Under the pieces are notes generated by a model. It was not told where the DNA came from, did not search any database, and worked only from the letters and a program-made list of their open reading frames with translations. A DNA stretch of 64,000 bases, from the NCBI GenBank assembly GCA_946811185.2, contig OX328102.1:51685619-51749618 (forward strand). The letters are read 5' to 3'. The position numbers and the translations under genes are program-made. Of this stretch, positions 10,765-20,592 are shown in pieces (within the stretch, counting starts at the first letter, position 1; every line of letters starts with the position of its first letter). The stretch comes from Hippopus hippopus (taxonomy: Eukaryota; Mollusca; Bivalvia; Cardiida; Cardiidae).

Positions 10765-11172
10765 CTTTTGTGGTAAATGGCTAAAACGGCTAATTCAAAA
10801 GAAAAAAAATTACAAGTTGCCTATATTGAGCTGAACTTTCACCAGTACAGAATTTAGACTTATTTCATAATTGAAATCTACTCTTAGTGAGGAAGACAGT
10901 AACAGCTACACGTCAATGTGCATTTTGTAAATACCAAGACTTCACTGCATGTAATTTGTAGTCTGATCTATATCTACACATTCAGCATATTCTCCATGCA
11001 CCAAGTGTTATGATTAACGTCAAACTCAAACATTGATGACAAGTGCCATTTTTTGGATGTGCATAGGTTATTGAACAAAGTTAGATATTCAAGTAAACGT
11101 ATTGTCATTTTATTAATATTTCATATAGATCTATTTTTAACTTTGTTTTCCATTTTAAATCATTTGTGTCTC
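10765..11172. other. Spacer between gag-like ORF and right arm
   Basis: No supported feature. This would be the 5' flank of the minus-strand retroelement, but I see no terminal repeat or promoter motif. Confidence 0.5.
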
Positions 11173-14100
11173 ATAGATACCAACAATGCATGCATATCAA
11201 ATATTTCAGCTCGGTGAATTATGGAAAATAGAATAAGACTTATTTGATTGACATCTGAAATTCTTTAACTCGCTTGACGTTGACGAAAGTCATTTCAAGA
11301 CAAAATCACTGCACTCACCACTTACTGTATCGAGGAAGGATTACTGGTTAGCATCTGTTGACCTTTCAGGTGATTATTAATTACTCGATCGAGATATGAG
11401 GACCAGTTTGTAAATATTTCAGAATCACTTCAGAGGACATAAATACTAATTAAACGGCATTAGTTATGGGCTCTTCATGCAGCCTTGGAATCTGAACCAC
11501 TGAAACTTGTATGAACTCGTTTATCTAGGGTTACTCAGTCATGCGAGCGTGAATTCCATTGGTAATAGCCATCCGACTTGCTTACGTTATGTAAAAGGAA
11601 CAGTGCATCCAGTGGAGCTTTGGGTGTAACAAAAAAAAAAAAAAAAACTGAGCTCTTGCCAGGTAAGATGATGGTTCAAGGTCTGTTCTTAGCTAAGAAT
11701 CCACGACTACTAATAATATAAGAAACATGCGGGAATATTACAGTTTTATGACTTGAACATACGGAGAACAGTACGTTTCCGTAAATCCAGGAAATTAATC
11801 GTTGATCAAGCCGATGTGCGATATCCAACACTGTTTTAAGCCAGCGGGAGTGAAACATGCCGATTATAGCCATATCATAGCATTTCTGACAGTTAATTGA
11901 ACGTACCTCCTGTCCTAGAGTACAATCGGAATGTTGACTTGACAACAAAGGTACAAGAAAGTAAAGCTAAATCCAGCACATATTAGTATTACAATCCATA
12001 CCGCTACTGCACTTAAATGTATGGGACATGTGATTAAATAATACTGGAAACAAGGCGATTTTGATCAAAGGAAAATCAAAATTCAAAGAAATTAATATAA
12101 GAGAAGATTTTGAAATCTAGGATCACGTCTTCAATAGGAACATGAGAAAAGTCTACATACGACTACATACGAAAGATACAAGTTGTTTATGAATGAATAA
12201 TCATGGTGGGAAGAGACAGTATGATTCCGTGCATATACACATATCGGAATATCGTATTTCAAGCCAAAGTGAGAAATAAACAGGCATAAAAAACTCTGTA
12301 GGAGTGGAAATAATATTCTAGGAGGACCATTAGATGCAAATGTTTTTATGCATCACGAAAGTAATTACGGCCAGATATGCACACAGAACTGGTTGCATCG
12401 CGTTTGAATGCCAAACTTCTTTCATATGGTTCTAAATATTCTAAACCAGAAGCAGCGACTTGTGATGCATTTCTATTCACATGGTGTAGTCAAATGTACA
12501 GAAATCTGCGAGCAAAATATTATTAACTTTATAATGGATTATTGGTTCTTTAAAAAAAAACGGCCATTACCAAAATTCAAGCAAAAACAATCGTTGAATA
12601 TCAGGCTAATCAGCACATGGATAAACAAGAATGTTAACATACACGAAACAAATTATCAGCCGGTTTTGTAAGATGTACTCAATGAAGAAACTCTTTCTCT
12701 GCCTAGTTCACTGCAATATGGACGTATCCTATAGAAACCCGACTGTACATCGGTATGAGGAAATGATAAATCTCGTATTGTTACAATCATCAATATAACG
12801 GTAAAGTACAAATACTTGTAAATAGTAATACATTGCTTATTAAAACTGTGAAAATTCCAAGCCACATAGGATTAGATCGGCGTCCTTGTTACAAATTCAT
12901 CGTGAGGGAGTGCGTTTGAGAGAGGTCATATTATCAGCTGACCGGAGTAATGCTAACACGCCTGTTTAATACTATACTTCACAGCAGAGCAGATATGACA
13001 CGCAAATTCCTTTTGGAATAGCAGAATTCCAAAATTGCTGTCAATGAAAGTCAGCACCTCTCTCTATGCTTAACCAGCCCATTTTGTAAGTAATCAACTC
13101 CAAAGAATCTGTGGGGCCCATAAGGGAGTTTATGTGTTGAATGATTAAGCTAGACTTACCTTCGTAGAAGTAAGGCGAAGAGTGATCATAATTTCATCCG
13201 ACACAAAACTCACTTAGGGCTCACACGCCCACACTCAACCACCCTTCCAACAATTCCTTACAAAATTATGCAACTACTGTGCCATAAGTACTCTAAAATA
13301 TGACCACCTGGATTGCTGACGCTGCGTCATAATCTGTGGGGCCCATAAGGGAGTTTTATGTCGGATGAAATTATGATCAACCTTCGCATTACTTCTACGA
13401 AGGTAAGTCTAGCTTAATAATTCAAGTATCTCTTGCAAATCGAACCCTGTACACACAATTATATCACTAATTCTCCTCACAGATCTGTCCTATTTACATT
13501 TTGCCTGTTTTCACCTTTGTCTTTATCTATGGTTCCTGATTGGCTAGATCGCGACACACCTTCTGACGACGTAGTGGAAATACCTTCTACCGACGTATGA
13601 TTTGCCTCGTTTTGATTTGCACGTGTTTCCTCATTGTGGTGAACCTTGTCGATTTTGAGTGTTCGGAATATTGTGTTTATTCATCATAGAATTAATTTTC
13701 GGGAATTTTGTGTGGCTTCTAGATCTGGATTTTAACCTAGTTCTCATATTCTCTCTCTTTCGGAGCTGAGTGTCCATAAGGTAAGTGAGCACTGTCGTTT
13801 TTATTTGAGCTAGTTTCCAGTAGTGATGACTTTATGTCACATGACCTCTGGGTTTTTCCAATATCAACAATAACAGATGTTTGACTATCCTGCTATGAGT
13901 GATTCTGTATGCCTACAGAGTACAGACTCATCTAGGTAAATTCTTCATTGTTCTCATTACGGACTGTCCCCCCCTTCTTTCGATTTCGTACCTGTGTTTT
14001 CCATCTGTCATCTTCTTTGTTCTTTTCCCGCCTCTCATATCGATTGTTCGTGGGAACAGAAAAGTCAAGTAAAGGTTCTAGATCCATCATGTTTTTCTTC

Positions 14101-14200
14101 CATTTTCATTTCGATATCATTACTAAACCTTCTTTCGGCCATCTTGTCAACAAATTTTTTTTCTGGTCTAATTCCCTCTCGCTAGTTTTATGTCATGGAA
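11173..14200 (-). repeat. Right inverted arm of copy A
   Basis: Reverse complement of the left arm, plus an outer ~545 bases matched by the left end of copy B (55,226-55,778). Differences from the left arm are scattered substitutions, small indels and one ~103-base insertion (11,631-11,733). Beyond 14,156 the match with copy B weakens, and it ends near 14,200 at the motif CTCGCTAGTTTYATGTMATG. On the minus strand the outer end carries a small ATG frame of 25 codons (14,142 to 14,065) identical to 55,282-55,359 in copy B. Confidence 0.85.
11631..11733. other. Insertion private to the right arm, starting in an A-run
   Basis: The left arm and copy B read straight across this point (GGTGTAAG-AATATTAC), whereas the right arm has an A-run of about 17 followed by ~85 unrelated bases. 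It may be a small retroposed fragment. No duplication of target bases is evident. Confidence 0.55.
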
Positions 14201-14206
14201 TGGTTT

Positions 14207-14240
14207 CCGTTGTCCGTCCGTCCGTTGTCCGTCCGTCTGT
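14207..14240 (+). repeat. GTCC tetranucleotide tract
   Basis: (GTCC)n interrupted by TTGTCC, just outside the end of copy A and directly before family-1 tandem repeats. On the opposite strand it reads as the ACGG-type tract known at one side of pearl-type core arrays. Confidence 0.7.
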
Positions 14241-14435
14241 TAGTAATTGTTTTTGTTTACGCGATAAAATCTGCATTTGTTGTCGGATTTTCATGAAACT
14301 TGCACAGTGAGTTGATCTCATTTTGATTTTGAAAAAATCCAACATACAGTATGGGAAAAGTAGCCATTTGAATGTGCAAATTTCCATTTTTTGTTTACGC
14401 AGTAAAGTCTGCATTCGTAGTCAAATTTGCATATC
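14241..14435 (+). repeat. Family-1 tandem repeat, ~1.3 units
   Basis: One and a part units of the ~155 bp family: TTGTTTACGCGATAAAATCT, GATTTTCATGAAACTTGCAC and AAAAGTAGCCATTTGAA. The second unit breaks off at CAAATTTGCATATCACAG. Confidence 0.75.
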
Positions 14436-14449
14436 ACAGTAGAGGTATC

Positions 14450-15306
14450 ATTCAGAATTACATGGCCAAGTATTGAAAGCTATCGGTAGGCTCAAATATT
14501 ACCTAATTAGATTTTCCAATATGTCAATATCCCACAAATTAGATTTATTTGATAAACTTATTGAACCTGTTCTTATGGATGGATTATGGATGTGAGGTGT
14601 GGGTATGAATAAAGTAAACAAGTTGGAAAATATTCATTTGCAATTTTGTAAACAGATATTAGGATTTCCGCGCCAAACACAAAACAGTTTCATTTATGGT
14701 GAATTTAGGAGATTCTCTTTGAAAATAAAACGATTGTCAAGAGTTTATAAATATTGGTTAAAAGTTATAAGAATTCCTGACCAAAAACCAATCAAGCATG
14801 GGTATTATCTTATGTTAAATGATTTAGAAGTCTTTCCTGATAAGATATCTTGGACAAAATTTGTTATTTAAAGGTATTTTAGAAAGTACTGGCTTTTACA
14901 ATGTACAGTTAAGTCAAGGTGTTGATATACATTTAAATAGTATTTAAATATATTTTTTTTACTGAAAAATTTAGAACAGCCCTTAGTCGTTTCCATCTTT
15001 GATCACATACACTAGAAATAGAAGCATGAAGATGGCATAAATCAGGAAAAATCCCATTCCAGGAAAGGAAATGAAAACCATGCAATACGTTAGAAGATGA
15101 AATGCACTTTTTTCTGGAATGGCCAATGTTCTTAAATATTAGAAAATATATTTGTTATGAAATACTACTGGGAGAGAAGCCAAGTATGGCTAATTTCATT
15201 GAATTGATGAAAAATGAAAACAAACAGACTATTAGAAATTTATCAATATTTATCTATAAAGGATGTTGCATTTTTTTTATTCTCCTCTCAAAAACTCAAA
15301 ATTAAT
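14450..15306 (+). pseudogene. LINE remnant: RT C-terminal region and 3' part
   Basis: The frame ...LFDKLIEPVLMDGLWM-stop-G (about 14,541-14,600) continues into a 90-codon stretch (14,599-14,871) with KLENIHLQFCKQILGF. This is the usual LINE pattern after the RT domain (LEKVHLKFCKxLL-like). A second piece (about 15,078-15,260) has CNTLEDEMHFFLEWP, which matches the C-terminal CCHC-like finger of LINEs, with Trp in place of the last Cys. Stops and frame changes separate the pieces. A related copy lies at 52,613-53,115. It looks like a CR1/L2/Jockey-like non-LTR element; the clade is not resolved. Confidence 0.65.
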
Positions 15307-16640
15307 TATTCAATTACTCAATAGGTCAATAGTTCCAATAGGTAAAAAAAATTCTGTGCTGTGATTTTATAAATAAACCTCAACTCATTCAGTGCCATAG
15401 GTGAAATCAATGGCTTCTGTGGCTGATACTCTCTGATCTAGGGTCTGTGTCATCCTCTTGTTAAGTCAAACCTGTAGGCTTAAAATCATTTCTAGATAAA
15501 ATGGGTTGTATTTACAGTCTTTGAAATAGATAAAGTTTATACAGTAACTTGGCAGCGAAAACGAACTAAAAACACTGAAAAATAGGTCAAAGTGTATTAC
15601 ATGTATATTTTTTTTCCTTTAAAGTTAAAGCAAAATTGAATACGCATTTCATAAATGATGATTCAAGTGTTTTGTCACAGTAAAAAGATATAGATTAGAA
15701 AACTTAAGAAATAACATAGATTCAGATCAAGAAGATATGGCTGATCTGAAATCTAGTTTTTTTTATTAAAAAAAATAAATATATACAAAAAGGATAACTT
15801 TTATATGCACTTTACAGAGTACTAGAGACGTTAGCTCCCTTAAATTTCATCCAAATGATCCATTGACTGTCAATGTTGATTGTATATATATTCGATGACT
15901 ATATGTGGTATGATAGGCGTTCTGCCTTTTTCTCCTGAATAAAATATTCCTTTATATCATCCCATACTTTCTCATTTATTTTAGTACTAACATATAAATT
16001 ATACATAAATGAATAAAAGAGATCAAACTCCAAGTGTCATTTTGAAAAAAAAAAATTATTCCCCATTTGTAAACATGGGTAATGGTTATACAATTGAGAA
16101 TAAAATAATATGGAATGAATACAATATTTTTTTGGTAAGTGGCGGTCAATGGACGTCATATTTAAACAAGTCTAAAAAAAAAAAAACTAGAGGCCCTTGA
16201 GGGCCTGAAATCGCTCAAATAGCAGAGATTTTGCTTTTTTGCTCGCATACATTATGAATTCATGAAAAAGGAAAAACAAAAATAAGAAATGGGCTTGAAC
16301 CCACTAAGACAGCATAAAGAAGACATGGTGAATTGAACAAATAGTGAAAAAAATTGAAGTACAATTTCTCAAAACCAGATAGGGTTTCCATATGCATTGT
16401 ATTTAACAATCCTAGCAAATTTCAAAAAAGTGTGACTAATAATGTGGACTTTGTTTAGTAAACAATACCAAGTCAACAAATGGCTGCTTTTCCTAAACTG
16501 ATTTCTAGATTTTCTTCACTTTAAACAGAGTTAAATCCCTTGATGAACCAAACAATCTGTGCAAGTTTCGGAAGAATTGAATGAAAAAATATGGACTTCA
16601 TAACCTAAACAAGAAATGAATATTTTTAAATTTAGATGAC
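14811..16640 (+). repeat. Segmental direct repeat S (pair at 52,613-54,515)
   Basis: The same order of landmarks occurs in both: AAGATATCTTGGACAAAATT, the LINE 3' end, GCCATAGGTGAAATCAATGG, ATTCTGCCTTTTTCTCCTG, then a hairpin and a family-1 array. I estimate about 90-95% identity with several indels, clearly more diverged than copies A and B. Non-coding after the LINE part. Confidence 0.8.
15307..16188. other. Non-coding DNA within segment S
   Basis: AT-rich, no supported gene. A 63-codon frame at 16,009-16,200 contains A-runs and has no recognisable domain. Confidence 0.55.
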
Positions 16641-18515
16641 TACTTTTCCCATACTTACTGTCAGATTTTTTTTTTTTTTTTTTTTTTTTTTGAAATCAGT
16701 AGAGTTCAAGCTGTTGATGATACAAAGCAACTGTAAAATCCGATGCCAAATGCAGACTTTATCGTGTAAACAAGAAAAGGAAATTTTCAATTTCAAATGG
16801 CTACTCTGCCTGTACTGTTCTGTTGGATTTTTTTGAAAGTCAAGAGAGTTTAAGCTGGTGATAATACAAAGCAACTGTAGAAGTTTCATGAAAATCTGAC
16901 TACAGATGCAGACTTTATTGCGTAAACAAGAAATGGACATTTGCAACTTCAAATGGCTACTTTTCCCGTACTGTTTCTTGGATTTTTCAAAATCAATACA
17001 GTTCAACCTGTTGATGATAGAAAGCAACTGTGCAAGTTTTATAAAAATCTGACCACAAATGCAGACTTTATTACGGAAACAAGGAATGGAAATTTGCAAC
17101 TTCAAATGGCTACTTTTTCCCGTACTGTTTGTTGGATCTTTTTCAAAATCAATAGAATTCAAGCTTTGATGAGATAAACAAACTGCGATTTTCATGCTAA
17201 TCCGACAACAAATCTAGACGTTATTGCTTAAAGAAGAAATGGAAATTTGGAAATTGAAATGGCTACTTTTCCCATAAAGGTTGATTGATTTTTTTTAAAT
17301 CAAGAGCTTTAAAGCCGTTGATGATACAAAGCAACTGATCAAGTTTCATAAAAATCGGACCACAAATACAGATTTTATTGCATAAACAAAAATAGAAATT
17401 TTCAATTTCAAACGGCTATTTTTCCAACACTGCTTGTAGGATTTTTTCAAAATCAATAGGATTCAAGCTGTTGATGATACAAAGCAACTGTACAATGTTT
17501 ATGAAGGTGTTACCACAAATGCAGACTTAATGGCGTAAACAAGAAATGGAAATTTTCAACTTAAGATGGCTACTTTTAAATTACTGTTTGTAGGATTATT
17601 TTCAAAATCAACAGGATTCAACCTGTTCATGATGCAAAGCATGAAAATCTGACCTCAAATGCACATTTCAATGCATAAGCGAAAAATCGAAATTTGCAAC
17701 TTCAAATGGCTACTTTTGCCAAACTGTTTGATTTTTTTCAAAATCAATAGGATTCAAGCTGTTGATGATACAATGAAACTTTTACAAGTTCCATGAAAAT
17801 CTAACCAAAAATGCAGATATCATTGCGTAAAAAATAATAGGAAATTTTCTACTTGAAATGGCTACTTTTCCCATACTATTTGTTGAATTTTTCAAAATCA
17901 ATAGGGTTCAAGAAGCAACTGTACAAGTTTCATGAAAATCTGACCACAAATGCAGACTTTTTCGCCTAAACAAGAAATTGAAATTGTTACTTTTCCCGTA
18001 CTGTTTGTTGGATGTTTTTCAAAATCAATAGGGTTAGAGCTGGGTTTAATACAAAGAAACTACGCAACTTTCATATAAATCTGACCACATATGCAGATTT
18101 AAATGTGTAAACAAGAAATGGAAATTTTCAACAAATTTTCTACAAATGCAGACTTTATGGCGAAAAGAAGAACTGGAAATTTGCAACTTGAAATGCCTAC
18201 TTTTCCCATACTGTTTGTTGGATTTTTTCAAAATCAATACGGTTCAAGCTGTTGATATAAAGCTACTGTACAAATTTAATGAAAATCTGAATACAAAATT
18301 GCAGACTTTATCGCGAAAAAAAAAAAAAAAAAATAATGGAAATTTTCAACTTCAAATGGCTACTTTTCAACGTCTGGTTGTTGGATTTTTACAAAACAAT
18401 AGGGTTTAAGCTGTTGATGATAGAAAGCAATTGTGCAAGTTTCATGGAAATCTGACCACAAATGCATATTTTATTTCGTAAACAGGAAATGGAAATTTGC
18501 AACTTCATATTTCAA
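16189..18515 (-). mobile_element. Pearl-like element: hairpin leader plus family-1 array (minus phase)
   Basis: It starts with the palindrome AGGCCCTTGAGGGCCT (about 16,191-16,206), followed by TGAAATCGCTCAAATAGC and ~430 bases of leader. About 12 tandem units of ~155 bp follow (from about 16,636), reading opposite to the family-1 arrays further right. A leader with a short hairpin, a core of ~160 bp repeats and a tetranucleotide tract is the published layout of bivalve pearl elements; the tract is not present at this right end. The right end breaks into a family-2 remnant. Long open frames in the array (up to 187 codons, 16,632-17,195) arise because units of 153-156 bases keep one stop-poor phase; I do not treat them as genes. 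Confidence 0.6.
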
Positions 18516-18600
18516 GTCATTCCTACTTTAAGATGACAAAGACGGCCGTACCCCATCGGTGATCCCATAATACGTCCCGAATTCGACGGGCATATAAAAA
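18516..18600 (+). repeat. Family-2 remnant with terminal hairpin at a polarity switch
   Basis: About 35 bases of a family-2 unit (CAAGTCATTCCTACTTTAAG) are followed by the family-2 end sequence with the stem ATACGTCCCG / CGGGCATAT (18,570-18,595). Family 1 is in minus phase to the left and plus phase to the right. Confidence 0.7.
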
Positions 18601-20592
18601 AGTAGCCATTTGAAATTGAAAATTTCAAATTTCTTGTTTACGCAATAAAGTCTGCATTTGTGGTCAGATTTTCATGAAACTTGTATAGTTGCTTTGTATC
18701 ATCAACAGCTTGAAACCTATTGATTTTGAAAATCTCCTACAAACAGTACGGGAAAAGTAGCCATTTGAATTAGTAAATTTCCATTTCTTGTTTACACAAT
18801 AAAGTCTGCATTTGTGGTCACATTTTCATGAAACTTCCACAGTTGCTTTGTATGATCAACAGCTTGAACTTTATTGATTTTGAAAAAGAAATAAAAAAAC
18901 AGTATTGGAAAAGTAGCCATTTGAAAGTGAAAATTTCCATTTCTTGTTTAGGCTATAAAGTCTGCATTAGTGGTCAGATTTTCAGGAAACTTGCATAGTT
19001 GCTTTGTATAATCAACAGCTTAAACGCTATTGATTTTGAAGAACATCCAACGAACAGTACAGGAAAAGAAGCCATTTGATATTGCAAATGTCCATTTCTT
19101 GTTTATGCAATAAAGTCTGCATTTGTAGTCAGATTTTTTATGAATCTTGAACGGTTGCTTTGTATCATCAACAGCTTGAATCCTATCGATTTGGAAAAAT
19201 CCAACAAACAGTACGGAAAAAGTAGCCATTTGAAGTTGAAAATATAAATTTCTTGTTTACGCAATAAAATCTGCATTTGTAGTCAGATTTTCATGAACCT
19301 TGCATAGTTGCTTTGTATCATCAACAGCTTGAACGCTATTGATTTTGAAATAAATCTGGCAAACAGTACTGGAAAAGTAGCCATTTGAATTTGCAAATGT
19401 CCATTTCTTGTTTACGCTATAAAGTCGGCACTTGTGGTCTGATTTTCATGAAACTTCTACAGTTGCTTTGTAATAACAATAGACTGAACTCTATTGATTA
19501 AAAAAAAAAAAATAATAATAGTACTGGAAAAGTAGGCATTTGACATAGCAAATTTCCATTTCTTGTTTACGCAATAAAATCTGCATTTGCAGTCAGATTT
19601 TTATGAAACTAGTACAGTTTCTTTGCATGATCACCAGCTTGAACCCTATTGATTTTGAACAAAAATCCAACAAACAGTACGGGATAATTAGCCATTTGAA
19701 GTTGCAAAATTCCATTTCGTGTTTACGCAATAAAGTCTCCATTTGTCGTCAGATTTTTATGTAACTTCCACAGTTGCTTTGTATCATCAACAGCTTGAAC
19801 CCTATTGATTTTGAAAAACATCCAACAAACCGTATTGGAAAAGTAGACATTTGAAGGATTTCCTTTTCTTGTTTACGCAATTAAGTCTGCACTTGTAGTC
19901 AGATTTTCATAAAACTTTTATAGTTCCTTTGTATCATCACAGCTTGAACGCTAATGATTTAGAAAAAAAATCAAACAAACAGTACAAGGAAAAGTAGCCA
20001 TTTGAACTTCCAAATTTCCATTTCTTGTTAATGCAATAAAGTCTGCATTTGTATTCAGATTTTCATGAATTTTGTATAGTAGATTTGTATCTTCAACGGC
20101 TTGAACCCTATTGATTTTGAATTAAATCTAACAAAAAATATTGGAAAAGTAGCTATTTAATATTGCAAACTTCCATTTCTTGTTTACGCAATAAAGTCGG
20201 CATTTGTGGTCAGATTTTTATGAAAATTCTACAGTCCCTTTGTATGATCAACAGCTTGAACACTATTGATTAAAAAAAAGAAAAAGAAAAAAAAAAAAAA
20301 AAAAAAACACACACATACACACACACACACAAATAGTAGAGGAAAAGTACCCGTTTGAAGTTGTAAAGTTCCAATTCTTGTTTACTCAATAAAGTCTGCA
20401 TTTGTAGTCAGACTGTTGCTTTGTTACATCGACAGGTTGAACGCTATCGATTAAGAAAAAAATTGCAACATACAGTATTGGAGAAGTAGCCATTTGAAGG
20501 TGAAAATTTCCATTTCTTGTTTACGCAATAAAGTTGGCATTTGTGGTCAGATTTTTATGAAACTTTAACAGTTGCTCTGTATGATAAACAGC
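18601..20592 (+). repeat. Family-1 tandem array, ~13 units of ~155 bp
   Basis: Unit starts (AGTAGCCATTTGAA) fall at 18,601, 18,756, 18,912 and about 19,067, which gives the ~155 bp period. Unit consensus: GTAGCCATTTGAAGTT, TTCCATTTCTTGTTTACGC, AATAAAGTCTGCATTTGT, GTCAGATTTTCATGAAACTT, GTTGCTTTGTATCATC, AACAGCTTGAACCCTATTG. Units differ by roughly 10-20%. Confidence 0.9.
20283..20333. repeat. A-run and CA microsatellite in a family-1 unit
   Basis: Poly(A) followed by (CA)n between CTATTGATT and AATAGTAGAGGAAAAG. The same position in other units expands to A/CA tracts near 23,755, 32,310, 34,860 and 39,045, so this unit position is prone to expansion. Confidence 0.8.

Larger units (their letters stand above)
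1..14200. mobile_element. Long inverted-repeat element, copy A (left end beyond window)
   Basis: Bases 1-2,368 reappear as the reverse complement of 11,173 to about 13,655. The right arm continues outward to about 14,200, where it matches the reverse complement of the start of copy B (55,226 onward). Full length is inferred as about 14.7-14.8 kb: arms of ~2.9-3.0 kb and an inner part of ~8.8 kb. The inner part carries a SINE, a foldback repeat, a minisatellite and a minus-strand gag/RT/SGNH remnant. No DDE transposase, DNA polymerase B or tyrosine recombinase was recognised. Outer ends were placed where similarity between the A right end and the B left end stops, next to family-1 tandem repeats. 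It may be a composite transposon, a foldback element, or a palindromic duplication containing a retroelement. Confidence 0.7.

Noticed and set aside
1..14200. Polinton/Maverick or Helitron identity for the long inverted-repeat element
   Set aside because: No PolB, integrase, capsid, Rep or helicase motif was found, and ~3 kb arms fit neither group.
16632..17195. 187-codon minus-strand open frame as a gene
   Set aside because: It lies entirely in the family-1 tandem array and repeats every ~51 residues in step with the unit.
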